Shown here piece by piece: positions 1 to 7,840 of a DNA stretch of 35,632 nucleotides. Origin of the DNA: Pseudomonadales bacterium (lineage in GTDB: Bacteria; Pseudomonadota; Gammaproteobacteria; Pseudomonadales; UBA7434); NCBI GenBank assembly GCA_013043705.1, contig JABDNS010000095.1, positions 1-35,632 on the forward strand, in the 5' to 3' direction. A program made the position numbers and the translations under genes. The notes under the pieces are model-generated. The model did no database searches, had not been told where the DNA came from, and worked only from the letters and a program-made list of their open reading frames with translations. The stretch's first letter is position 1. Every line of letters starts with the position of its first letter.

Positions 1-2
1 AT

Positions 3-746
3 CATCCCATTGTGCTGAAGTTGCTGGCGCGCGTGTATACCGAGCTAAATGACTGGCAGCAGCTGTTGAAAATGTTGCCAGCATTGCGCCAGGCAAAAGG
101 CAGCGGCATGAGTGATGCGGAAATTGCCGCGCTGGAGCAGTCAGCTTGTCGCGAGTTACTGCGTGACGCAGATAAAAAAGGCGGCCACGAAGCGCTGGCC
201 AACGCCTGGAAGCAGTTGCCTGCTGCTGCAAAAAAGCGTGCCGTGATTGTGGCGGATTACGCCGAGCGTTTAATTGAGCAAGGCCAGTTGGTTGAGGCAG
301 AAACGGTTGTTCGCAACCAGTTACATCGGCTGTACGATAGTGACCTGGTAGAAATTTACGGGCGCACGCTGGCCGATCGCCCTGAAAAACAATTGGCCTT
401 TGCCGAAAAGTTGCTGAAGTCGCAAAAAGACGACGCGCGATTGCATATTGCATTGGGGCGCATTTGCTCGCGCTTGAATAAGCTTGATGATGCGGAGCGT
501 TATTTGCAACAGAGTATTGCGCTTGAAGAGCACGCGGTAGCCTGGGCCGAGCTGGCAAATTTGCATGCGGCGCGCGGTGATTATCGCGCCAGTGCCGAAT
601 GTTATGCGCGCGGTGCGGCGCTACAAATTGGCGCCAATCGCCCCATGCTGTTGCCAGCGGTTGCAGCGAGCGAACAGGGCGAAGATAGCGAGGCAGCGGA
701 TAAATCAGTAGCGCAGCAGGGCACAGCTGAAACTAAAGCTTCGTAA
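3..746 (+). CDS. hemY: HemY, heme-biosynthesis-associated TPR membrane protein (3' part)
   Basis: The reading frame is open to the left edge, so the N-terminal membrane part lies outside the window; the first full codon is at base 3 (His-Pro-Ile-Val-Leu-Lys). About 247 residues are visible. They are alpha-helical and TPR-like (for example LHIALGRICSRLNKLDDAER and an AWAELANLHAARGDYRASAE-type repeat), as in the C-terminal half of HemY, which normally has two N-terminal membrane helices and a TPR tail. HemY usually sits at the end of hemC-hemD-hemX-hemY; its biochemical role in heme synthesis is still unclear. The tail after the last repeat is low-complexity and Ala/Glu/Ser-rich. The gene ends with TAA and converges on queG across a palindromic gap. 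The assignment rests on the TPR pattern and overall resemblance, without the N-terminus. Confidence 0.8.
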   Translation, partial: HPIVLKLLARVYTELNDWQQLLKMLPALRQAKGSGMSDAEIAALEQSACRELLRDADKKGGHEALANAWKQLPAAAKKRAVIVADYAERLIEQGQLVEAETVVRNQLHRLYDSDLVEIYGRTLADRPEKQLAFAEKLLKSQKDDARLHIALGRICSRLNKLDDAERYLQQSIALEEHAVAWAELANLHAARGDYRASAECYARGAALQIGANRPMLLPAVAASEQGEDSEAADKSVAQQGTAETKAS

Positions 747-815
747 CGAGCCAATAAAACACTAAATCACGGCAATTCCAACACTTCAATTACGCGCTAA
801 ACCAAGTGTCGGTGG

Positions 816-911
816 ATGAGCTTGCTACCGCCATGACCGTCGGCAGCATGGACGCTGCCGTCGAGCGTGCACGGATGCATTTACAGCGTGTTATGGCGGT
901 AGCAAGCTCAT
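816..911. repeat. Long intergenic palindrome between hemY and queG
   Basis: Two perfect 19-base arms, 816-834 and 893-911 (ATGAGCTTGCTACCGCCAT and its reverse complement), enclose about 58 bases. Inside is a second perfect stem, CGGCAGC (841-847) with GCTGCCG (854-860). The remaining interior (about 861-890) resembles the GGATG-CATTTA-CAGCG type of core I associate with dispersed intergenic palindromes of marine gammaproteobacteria; that link is from memory and not tested. The element fills the space between two converging genes, so its transcript could fold as a bidirectional terminator or mRNA end protector, although there is no clear T-tract. Only one copy is visible in this window. Confidence 0.75.
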
Positions 912-924
912 TCGCCGGCCCGGC

Positions 925-2013
925 TTAAGTGCGCAACCCCCTGGCACTTGCCTGCTCTAATTCTTCTAGCGCCCAATCCACATGCTCGCGCACTAGTGGT
1001 GAATGATCGCGACGCGCACGCAATGCATCGAGCACTTTTTCGCTGCGCTTGCCATTACCCAGCGCCACGGCAATGTTTCGCAACCAACGCTGGTAGCCAA
1101 TGCGGCGAATCGGCGAGCCCTCGGTGCGCTTTGCAAAAGTCGCTTCATCCCACAAGAAAAGATCGAGTAGTGCAGCATTGTCCAGGCCGTGCCTGGGCTG
1201 GAAATCTTGCTCGTCGGTGGGCCTGGCAAATTTGTTCCATGGGCAAACGGCGTTGCAATCGTCACAGCCAAAGATGCGGTTACCTATCGCTTTGCGATAC
1301 TGCAGTGGAATAGCGCCCTTCAGTTCGATGGTTAAGTACGAAATACATTTTCGTGCATCCAGCTCGAATGGCCCGCTGAAGGCCTTGGTTGGGCAGATAT
1401 CCAAGCAGGCGGTGCAACTGCCGCAATGATTTTGTTCTGTTGGCGCATCGAAGGGTAGTGCCAGCTGGGTAAACAGCTCGCCAAGAAAAAACCACGAGCC
1501 CGCGCGCGAGTTGATTAGCATTGTGTTTTTACCAATCCAGCCGAGTCCGGCGCGTTCGGCGCAACCGCGCTCAAGCACTGGCGCGCTATCCACGAATGGT
1601 CGCATTGTGCCGCTGTCATCCGGCCTGTGGTAGTCGCGAATATAGCTGGCCAGTTTCGCGAGTCGTCGGCGCAGGGTTTTATGGTAGTCGCGCCCTAATG
1701 CATAGCGCGCGATATAGGCTGTTTCGGAGTGGTCGAGCAGGGTTAGTGTTTCAACGCCAGCTGGCAGGTAGTCCATGCGGGCTGCAATCACGCTGCGCAC
1801 GCCCGGGAACAGGCGCTCGGGGTCCGCGCGCAACGCTTCACGCTCTGCCATATAGTCCATCTCCCCGTGATACTGTTGCTTGAGCCAGGCGTTCAGGTAT
1901 TGCGCATGCCGTTCCGGTTCAGGCGGGCAGATGCCAACTTCGGCAAAGCCAAGCTCGAGGCCCCAGCGTTTGATCTGGCTGGCCAGCGCGATGCTGGCAT
2001 TGCTGTATTCCAC
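925..2013 (-). CDS. queG: Epoxyqueuosine reductase QueG
   Basis: Catalyses the last step of queuosine synthesis, reducing epoxyqueuosine to queuosine in the wobble position of GUN tRNAs, using cobalamin and two [4Fe-4S] clusters in the cytoplasm. Visible features are the N-terminal KRWGLELGFAEVGI motif, the VDSAPVLERGCAERAGLGWIGKNT core, and two ferredoxin-type cysteine sets, CGSCTACLDICP and CDDCNAVCP. I chose the GTG at 2013 (362 residues): a strong AGGAG lies 8 bases upstream, and the encoded N-terminus begins where the E. coli protein (about 379 residues) does. An upstream ATG at 2103 would add 30 residues of unconserved, basic sequence and has no comparable ribosome site. It is divergent from nnr, as in many gammaproteobacteria. 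The family call is firm; the start is moderately firm. Confidence 0.95.
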   Translation of the reverse strand: MEYSNASIALASQIKRWGLELGFAEVGICPPEPERHAQYLNAWLKQQYHGEMDYMAEREALRADPERLFPGVRSVIAARMDYLPAGVETLTLLDHSETAYIARYALGRDYHKTLRRRLAKLASYIRDYHRPDDSGTMRPFVDSAPVLERGCAERAGLGWIGKNTMLINSRAGSWFFLGELFTQLALPFDAPTEQNHCGSCTACLDICPTKAFSGPFELDARKCISYLTIELKGAIPLQYRKAIGNRIFGCDDCNAVCPWNKFARPTDEQDFQPRHGLDNAALLDLFLWDEATFAKRTEGSPIRRIGYQRWLRNIAVALGNGKRSEKVLDALRARRDHSPLVREHVDWALEELEQASARGLRT

Positions 2014-2144
2014 GCGGGGAGCTCCTGTTGCGCGTTGCCTTGTGGCACTTTGCGTTACTTTGAGATGCCTGGCGGTGCGGTTTTGCGGCTCCGCGTTTGG
2101 CATTTGTTGCCCAGAATGGGCCGCGCCGCTGCGAAGCTGGCCCT

Positions 2145-2150
2145 TATAAT
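2145..2150 (+). promoter_or_regulatory. Candidate -10 box upstream of nnr
   Basis: A perfect TATAAT lies about 95 bases before the chosen nnr start, in the divergent queG-nnr gap. No good -35 hexamer is seen at 16-18 bases upstream (the region is GC-rich), so a promoter here would need an activator. A perfect TTATCCACA (DnaA-box sequence) follows at 2160-2168. Confidence 0.35.
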
Positions 2151-2246
2151 AGTGTCAGATTATCCACACCGCTGCATGCGCAGGCGCCGCGGCCTGGATT
2201 AGCGCGGCCTGGAATGGCTGCCGGTTTACATACTGCAAGTAACGTT

Positions 2247-3776
2247 ATGAGTATGCCACTAGCGTCAAGTGCCCTCTACACGGCCGCGCAGGTCCGCGAG
2301 ATCGACCGGAAGGCCATCGCGTCTGGTACGTCCGGCATCGTATTGATGCGCCGTGCCGCCGAGGCCGCGTGGCAAGCTGCGCAACAAAAATACGCCTCCT
2401 TGCAGTCTATCGTGGTGCTTTGCGGCGCTGGCAATAACGGTGGCGACGGCTATCTATTTGCACGCGCGGCGCGCGCCGCCGGCAAGCGGGTTGAAGTATT
2501 CGCGTTTGCGGAGTCAAAAGGCGATGCCGCCACGGCACGCCAGGCGCTGCTTGGCGACGGTGTGCATATTCGCAACGCAGCGGAAGATTTGGAAGCGCTG
2601 CCGCATTGTCTTGCCGGAGCCGACCTGGTTGTCGATGCGTTGCTGGGCACCGGCCTTGCTGGTGCGCCGCGGCCGGCCTATGCCGATGTCATCGAAAAAG
2701 TAAACCAGCTGCAAACGCCGGTGCTGGCGCTGGATATTCCCTCGGGCATCTGCGCAGACAGCGGGCGCCTGCTCGGCGAGCAGGCCGTTGCGGCACAACT
2801 CACGGTAACCTTTATTGCGTACAAGCGTGGCCTGTTTACCGATGCTGCAACCGAGCACGTTGGGGAACTGGTATTCGCATCTTTGGGCGTGACAAGCCAC
2901 AGCCCGCCGGATGCCGAGCCGGTGCTGCTTTGCAACCAGGCGCAGCTGCTCTCGCAGCTGCCACAAAAACGCGCTAATCACTACAAAAACCGCTCCGGTC
3001 ACGTGCTTGTAGTCGGTGGTGACTATGGCATGGCCGGCGCAGTAATACTGGCCGGTCGAGCGGCACTGCGTTGCGGGTCCGGCTTGGTGACGCTCGCAAC
3101 GCGACCAGAACATGTATCAGCGGTGGTGGCGGCACAACCTGAGTTGATGGCGCACGGCATTGAAAAAACCGCACAACTTGATGCTTTATTGGCGCGTGCC
3201 GATGTTGTTGTTATTGGGCCAGGGCTAGGCCAATCGGCCTGGTCGCGGCAGTTGCTCGAGCGCGCCGCGCAAAGCGCTGTAAAAGCCGTTGTTGATGCTG
3301 ACGCACTTAACCTGGTGAGCGCTGAGCCGAAGCTAATGCCTGTTGCGGAGGCGTTGCTTACGCCGCACCCTGGCGAGGCGCGAAGGTTGGCAATTGGGCT
3401 GGGCGTTGATACCAGCCTGGATCGTTTTTCACTTGCACAAGCGCTGCGCGATAAAAGCAAAAAAAATGTACTTTTAAAAGGCGCTGGAACGATAGTGGCT
3501 GCGCAGGATCAAACCCGTCTCTGCCAATATGGCCACCCGGTGTTGGCAACCGCCGGTAGCGGCGATGTGCTTAGCGGTATTGTGGCGGCGCTAATGGCGC
3601 AGGGCATGTCCAGCGGCGATAGTGCTGCGCTGGCAGCGTGCCTGCACGGTCATGCCGGTGAATACTGGGCCAGTGAAAACGGTGCGTATGGCATGCTGGC
3701 CGGCGATATCATTGCTGCTGTCGTTGCAAGAATGAATGGAGCAGGAATCAATGCTGCAAAAATGAACGGCGTATAA
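2247..3776 (+). CDS. nnr: Bifunctional NAD(P)H-hydrate epimerase / ADP-dependent NAD(P)H-hydrate dehydratase
   Basis: Repairs damaged NADHX and NADPHX: the N-terminal YjeF_N domain interconverts R and S epimers and the C-terminal ribokinase-like domain dehydrates the S form with ADP. The N-terminal half shows the CGAGNNGGDGYLFARAA motif and LLGTGL; the C-terminal half shows GHVLVVGGDYGMAGA, LLTPHPGEARRL and the ATAGSGDVLSGI nucleotide-binding loop. The length is 509 residues (family about 500-515). The frame is open back to 2097, but the conserved start of the family (YTAAQVREIDRKAI) follows soon after the ATG at 2247. A second ATG at 2253 is also possible; neither has a strong ribosome site. 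This is the first gene of the plus-strand housekeeping block. Its stop codon directly abuts the ATG of a 21-codon frame leading into tsaE. Confidence 0.95.
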   Translation: MSMPLASSALYTAAQVREIDRKAIASGTSGIVLMRRAAEAAWQAAQQKYASLQSIVVLCGAGNNGGDGYLFARAARAAGKRVEVFAFAESKGDAATARQALLGDGVHIRNAAEDLEALPHCLAGADLVVDALLGTGLAGAPRPAYADVIEKVNQLQTPVLALDIPSGICADSGRLLGEQAVAAQLTVTFIAYKRGLFTDAATEHVGELVFASLGVTSHSPPDAEPVLLCNQAQLLSQLPQKRANHYKNRSGHVLVVGGDYGMAGAVILAGRAALRCGSGLVTLATRPEHVSAVVAAQPELMAHGIEKTAQLDALLARADVVVIGPGLGQSAWSRQLLERAAQSAVKAVVDADALNLVSAEPKLMPVAEALLTPHPGEARRLAIGLGVDTSLDRFSLAQALRDKSKKNVLLKGAGTIVAAQDQTRLCQYGHPVLATAGSGDVLSGIVAALMAQGMSSGDSAALAACLHGHAGEYWASENGAYGMLAGDIIAAVVARMNGAGINAAKMNGV

Positions 3777-3842
3777 ATGAATTACCGCGACTTAGATGCC
3801 GGGTCAAAAAAACCAACGCCAATTAGCTTGGCGTTGACATGA
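3777..3842 (+). promoter_or_regulatory. 21-codon frame and hairpin bridging nnr and tsaE
   Basis: An ATG directly follows the nnr TAA and opens a 21-codon frame (MNYRDLDAGSKK...) whose TGA overlaps the tsaE ATG by four bases (ATGA). Inside it, 3814-3822 (CAACGCCAA) pairs perfectly with 3828-3836 (TTGGCGTTG) around a 5-base loop, placing a 9-bp stem two bases before the tsaE ATG. No Shine-Dalgarno sequence precedes tsaE, so termination-reinitiation through this frame, with the hairpin as a brake, is plausible. This is inference from layout alone. Confidence 0.35.
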
Positions 3843-4471
3843 GCAATAGCACAAGCCAGACCGGGCAGTCGGGCCAGAATAGCTTCGAAAGCTTGTTGCC
3901 CGATGAGTCTGCAACAATTTCGCTGGGCAATGCCATTGCCAATGCTGTGCTGGAATTGCATCGGCGCGGCGCGCTACCCGGGCAGGCGCTGGTTATTTAC
4001 CTGGTTGGCGACCTCGGCGCCGGCAAGACTACGATGTCGCGCGGCATCGTGCGCGGCCTTGGGCATAGTGGTGCGGTTAAGAGCCCTACTTTTACTTTGG
4101 TAGAGCCCTACGCGCTATCGCCTTGCGCGGTGTATCACTTCGACCTGTACCGTATCAGCGATGCGGAAGAATTTGAGTATATTGGTGTCGATAATTATTT
4201 TAACCAGCACAACGCCGTTTGCTTGCTGGAGTGGCCCGAGCGGGGCGAGGGTATTGTGCCACTGCCCGATTTAACCATTATGCTCGGCGACTCGCCGACG
4301 TTGTCTAGTTCGCAAGAGCACGATTTAAATGAAGCAATGGGCCAGCGAAGTTTGCGGCTTATTGCGCAGGGCAGCGTCGGCATGCGTTTACTCGAGGCGA
4401 TAGTGTTGCAGTGCAAAGCAGGCGGGCCGTTGTTACAGACAGGCGCAGCGCGCGAAAACAGGCCGGCGTGA
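3839..4471 (+). CDS. tsaE: tRNA t6A biosynthesis ATPase TsaE
   Basis: TsaE is the P-loop ATPase that works with TsaB and TsaD to make N6-threonylcarbamoyladenosine at A37 of ANN-decoding tRNAs. The Walker A loop GDLGAGKTT is at residues 57-65, followed by the family signatures SPTFTLVEPY, VYHFDLYRISDAEEFEYIG and the CLLEWPERG motif. The protein is 210 residues, longer than the usual 150-160. The extra length is about 18 Ser/Gln-rich N-terminal residues, an insertion before the P-loop and a C-terminal tail. No ribosome site precedes the ATG; a 9-bp hairpin sits there and the preceding small frame overlaps the start. The gene lies between nnr and amiB as in E. coli. Confidence 0.95.
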   Translation: MSNSTSQTGQSGQNSFESLLPDESATISLGNAIANAVLELHRRGALPGQALVIYLVGDLGAGKTTMSRGIVRGLGHSGAVKSPTFTLVEPYALSPCAVYHFDLYRISDAEEFEYIGVDNYFNQHNAVCLLEWPERGEGIVPLPDLTIMLGDSPTLSSSQEHDLNEAMGQRSLRLIAQGSVGMRLLEAIVLQCKAGGPLLQTGAARENRPA

Positions 4472-4514
4472 AACGGCTCAAAAAAGTTAAACGAAAAGCC
4501 AAATGAAAAACTGA
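4468..4514 (+). promoter_or_regulatory. Two tiny frames linking the tsaE stop to the amiB start
   Basis: A GTG at 4468 overlaps the tsaE TGA (GTGA) and opens a 12-codon, very basic frame (MKRLKKVKRKAK). Its TGA (4504-4506) is overlapped by an ATG at 4503 that encodes only Met-Lys-Asn before a TGA at 4512-4514, which directly abuts the amiB ATG at 4515. No Shine-Dalgarno sequence is seen before amiB. The chain of overlapping stop and start codons could carry ribosomes from tsaE into amiB. Chance in an A-rich spacer is the alternative. Confidence 0.3.
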
Positions 4515-5924
4515 ATGGAAAGCTCAATCAAAAACCAGCCGAAAAGCCCGCTAAATGCAGGCTGCATTCGCGCTTTGTGCTTGCTGCAAATTCTGCTGGC
4601 TATGTTGTTCGGCGTGGCCGGCACCGCGAGCTATGCCGCCGCGGCCGCTAGTATTGAGGCAGTTCGTGTTTGGCGCGCCCCCGATCACACGCGCGTGGTG
4701 TTGGATCTTTCAGCGCCAGCCAAGCACCGGTTTTTCACGCTTGCCGATCCACAGCGCATCGTGATTGATCTCGAGCAGGCTCGCTCGGCTACGCAGTTAA
4801 ATAGCATCGATTTACAGGGTACGCCGCTGGCCAGGATAAGAGGTGCCGAAAGATCCGGCGGTGCCTATCGCCTGGTGCTCGACGCCGATAGCGAGCTTCG
4901 ACCTGAAATTTTTGCGCTGCAAGCCAATGCGCAATATGGGTATCGGCTGGTTATCGATTTGTACGATCCGAATGCCGAGCCAGTCAAGCTGGCAACCAGC
5001 AGTCGCGAGCATGGCAAGCGAGATTTGGTGATTGCCATCGATGCAGGCCACGGCGGTGAAGATCCCGGTGCAACCGGGCCCAGGCGGGTGCGGGAAAAAA
5101 ATGTTGTTATGCAAATAGCGCGCAAGATGCAGCGGCTATTGAACGCGCAGCCTGGTTACAAGGCGGTATTGGTGCGCGATGGCGATTATTACGTGGGTTT
5201 GCGCAAGCGCCGCGACCTGGCGCGGCGCAGCCAGGCCGATCTTTTTCTTTCTATTCACGCCGATGCATTCAAGGATAAAAAAGTTAGCGGCGCCTCGGTT
5301 TATACGCTGTCACAGCGCGGTGCATCCAGTGCATCGGCCCGCTTCCTGGCCGATTCTGAAAACAAGGCCGACCGCATCGGCGGCGTAGATTTGTCGAACA
5401 AGGACGACATGCTAGCTAGCGTGCTACTCGACCTGAGTATGACCGCAACACTCGACGCCAGCGCGAGGGTAGCTAAAAATATTCTCAGCCAGCTTGGTGA
5501 CGTGTCGAAATTGCATAAGCGAGGCGTTGAACACGCGGGCTTCGCTGTGCTGAAGTCACCAGATATTCCCTCGGTGCTAATTGAAACCGGCTTTATTTCC
5601 AACCCAAGTGAAGAGCGGCGACTATCTTCTGCCAAACACCAACAGCAAGTTGCCACCGCTGTGGTGGCAGGCATCCAGCGCTATTTTGCGGCGCATGCCA
5701 GCGAGGGTACGCTAGTGTACTGGCAAAAAAATAATCCCAAGTTAGCCTCTAATGCTGCTGCGAGTCCGGCCAGCGCAACCCGATACAAGGTACGCGCTGG
5801 CGATACCCTCTCTGAGTTGGCGCAGCGAAACAAAATATCTGTTGCGGCGCTGCGCAGCTACAACGGCTTCGGCAATGATAAGATCCGCGTCGGGCAAGTC
5901 ATCCTGATTCCGCCCGCGCGCTGA
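4515..5924 (+). CDS. amiB: N-acetylmuramoyl-L-alanine amidase (AmiB/AmiC type) with AMIN and LysM domains
   Basis: A periplasmic zinc amidase that cuts the stem peptide from N-acetylmuramic acid during septum splitting. The first ~45 residues give a signal peptide (hydrophobic ALCLLQILLAMLFGVAG, then Ala-rich). Residues ~47-145 form an AMIN domain (IEAVRVWRAPDHTRVVLDLS). The Amidase_3 domain starts at the zinc motif IDAGHGGEDPGA and continues through LSIHADAF to VLIETGFISNPSEE. A C-terminal LysM peptidoglycan-binding module (YKVRAGDTLSELAQRNKIS) ends the 469-residue protein, as in Pseudomonas AmiB. The start at 4515 is the first ATG after an in-frame stop at 4512. The neighbour order tsaE-amiB-mutL favours the name amiB over amiC. 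Confidence 0.93.
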   Translation: MESSIKNQPKSPLNAGCIRALCLLQILLAMLFGVAGTASYAAAAASIEAVRVWRAPDHTRVVLDLSAPAKHRFFTLADPQRIVIDLEQARSATQLNSIDLQGTPLARIRGAERSGGAYRLVLDADSELRPEIFALQANAQYGYRLVIDLYDPNAEPVKLATSSREHGKRDLVIAIDAGHGGEDPGATGPRRVREKNVVMQIARKMQRLLNAQPGYKAVLVRDGDYYVGLRKRRDLARRSQADLFLSIHADAFKDKKVSGASVYTLSQRGASSASARFLADSENKADRIGGVDLSNKDDMLASVLLDLSMTATLDASARVAKNILSQLGDVSKLHKRGVEHAGFAVLKSPDIPSVLIETGFISNPSEERRLSSAKHQQQVATAVVAGIQRYFAAHASEGTLVYWQKNNPKLASNAAASPASATRYKVRAGDTLSELAQRNKISVAALRSYNGFGNDKIRVGQVILIPPAR

Positions 5925-5932
5925 GTATCACT

Positions 5933-7831
5933 ATGTCGAAAATAAAAAAACTTGGCACTCGCCTGGCCAATCAAATTGCGGCCGGAGAAGTAGTTGATCG
6001 CCCCGCATCGGTGCTCAAGGAGTTGCTTGAAAATAGCCTCGATGCCAACGCAAAGAAAATAGAAGTAGAGCTGGAGGCTGGCGGCACGCGCCGCGTGTTG
6101 GTGCGCGATGACGGTGAGGGAATCGATAGCGACGACATGGCGCTGGCACTGGACTCGCATGCGACCAGTAAAATTGTTGCGTTGGAAGACCTGGATGCAG
6201 TGGCAACGCTGGGATTTCGTGGCGAGGCGCTGGCTAGTATCAGTTCGGTTTCACGCTTGCGCTTGCTGAGCAATGCCAGCGCCGATAGTGGTGCGGGCTG
6301 GGAGGCGGCTTGCGCGGGTCGAGACATGGACGTGGAATTAAAGCCAGTGGCCAGGCCGAAGGGAACCACGGTTGAAGTGCGCGACCTGTTTTTCAATACG
6401 CCTGCGCGGCGCAAATTCTTGCGCACTGAAAAAACTGAATACAATCATTTGGAAGAAGTGTTCCGGCGCAACGCGCTGGCCGCGTTTGATCGCGCCTTCG
6501 AGCTTGTGCACAACGGCAAAGCGATTTATTCGCTGCGCGCCTGTAGGCAGCGCATCGACCGAGAGCAGCGATTGGCGCGCCTGCTCGGGCAGGCCTTTAT
6601 CGACAGCGCGTTGCACATTGAAACCTCGGTCGATAACTATCGTCTGCAAGGCTGGATTGCGAAGCCGGAATATTCGCGTAGCCAGGCCGACATGCAGTAC
6701 TTTTTTGTCAACGGCCGGGTTGTTAAAGACAAAACCATCGCGCATGCGGTGCGCCAGGCCTACCGCGATGTGCTCTACCATGGCAGGCACCCGGCCTTTG
6801 TTTTGTATTTTGAGCTGGATGCGGCCGAGGTGGATGTCAATGTGCATCCGGCTAAACACGAAGTGCGCTTTCGCGATGCAAGGCGCGTGCACGATTTTAT
6901 TTACCGCCAGCTGCATCGGGTGCTGGCCGATGTCCGCCCCGGCGGCGTCGATGCCAACCTGCAAGCGGCTGCGGCAGATTCCGCGCAGCCGCCACAGCAG
7001 ACGGGCTTGCAGCTGGCTGAGCGCATCGCCGACGATTACCAATCGTCGGGCGCTACCGGGTTTGCAGATAGCGCAAGCCAGGCCAACGGTGCAGCTGCCT
7101 GGGCGCCGAATAATTTTTCCGAACGCGGCGGCGGGCAATATTCCGCTCAGCACTCTATTAAAAGACAGCAAGCAATGCAGCGCCTGTTTGGCGCAGCGGG
7201 CGGTGAAAATTCTGTTGCCGTGCATGGCCAGCAGCAAGGCGAGGACATCCCGCCACTGGGTTACGCGCTGGCGCAGCTAATGGGTATTTATATACTCGCC
7301 GAAAACGCGCACGGGCTGGTGGTCGTCGATATGCATGCCGCGCATGAGCGCATCACCTACGAGCGCATGAAGCGTGGCTGGGCTGCCTCGGCTATGCAGT
7401 CGCAGCCCTTGTTGGTGCCGCCTTCGGTTCAGGTAAGCCAGGCCGAAGCCGACCGTGCCGAATCGTCTACCGAATTGCTCACTCGTTTGGGTTTGGCGGT
7501 ACAGCGCGTTGGCGAAGAATTGTTGCTGCTTCGCGAAGTGCCGGTTGCGTTGTCGGGTTGCGATGCCGAGCAGTTGCTGCGCGATGTGCTGGCAGATTTA
7601 TCTCAGCACGGCAGCAGTGAGCGGGTTGCCAACAATATTGACGACCTGCTTTCAACCATGGCTTGCCATGGCTCGGTGCGCGCGAACCGCAGGCTGACCA
7701 TTCCTGAAATGAATGCATTGCTCAGGGATATGGAGGCCACCGAGCGCAGCGGCCAATGCAACCATGGCCGCCCAACCTGGACACAAATGAGCCTCGCCGA
7801 GCTCGACAAGCTTTTCTTGCGCGGCCGCTAG
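5933..7831 (+). CDS. mutL: DNA mismatch repair protein MutL, endonuclease-type
   Basis: MutL couples MutS mismatch recognition to strand removal. The GHKL ATPase domain is clear: ANQIAAGEVVDRPASVLKE, DDGEGI and TLGFRGEALASIS in the first ~110 residues, then FFNTPARRKFL. A low-complexity Gln/Ala/Ser-rich linker spans about residues 345-430. The C-terminal dimerisation domain carries D466-M-H-A-x2-E-x4-E, plus ACHGSVRA and C609-N-H-G-R-P, the metal-binding motifs of MutL proteins that nick DNA themselves. E. coli MutL lacks this motif and relies on MutH. Length is 632 residues, normal for the family. The ATG is 8 bases after the amiB stop, so the two are probably co-transcribed and coupled. Confidence 0.97.
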   Translation: MSKIKKLGTRLANQIAAGEVVDRPASVLKELLENSLDANAKKIEVELEAGGTRRVLVRDDGEGIDSDDMALALDSHATSKIVALEDLDAVATLGFRGEALASISSVSRLRLLSNASADSGAGWEAACAGRDMDVELKPVARPKGTTVEVRDLFFNTPARRKFLRTEKTEYNHLEEVFRRNALAAFDRAFELVHNGKAIYSLRACRQRIDREQRLARLLGQAFIDSALHIETSVDNYRLQGWIAKPEYSRSQADMQYFFVNGRVVKDKTIAHAVRQAYRDVLYHGRHPAFVLYFELDAAEVDVNVHPAKHEVRFRDARRVHDFIYRQLHRVLADVRPGGVDANLQAAAADSAQPPQQTGLQLAERIADDYQSSGATGFADSASQANGAAAWAPNNFSERGGGQYSAQHSIKRQQAMQRLFGAAGGENSVAVHGQQQGEDIPPLGYALAQLMGIYILAENAHGLVVVDMHAAHERITYERMKRGWAASAMQSQPLLVPPSVQVSQAEADRAESSTELLTRLGLAVQRVGEELLLLREVPVALSGCDAEQLLRDVLADLSQHGSSERVANNIDDLLSTMACHGSVRANRRLTIPEMNALLRDMEATERSGQCNHGRPTWTQMSLAELDKLFLRGR

Positions 7832-7840
7832 TCAAGCGCA

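Noticed and set aside
816-911. The hemY-queG palindrome as an integron attC site
   Set aside because: The size and nested stems are suggestive, but the ends lack the GTTRRRY core and its inverse, there is no integrase, and the flanking genes are ordinary housekeeping genes.
2514-3113. 199-residue minus-strand frame inside nnr
   Set aside because: Fully antisense to the conserved YjeF domains and without any recognisable protein character.
6338-7280. Long open frames of about 300 residues on both strands inside mutL
   Set aside because: They lie wholly within the well-conserved mutL frame in GC-rich DNA, show no domain resemblance and have no supporting ribosome sites; shadows of codon bias.
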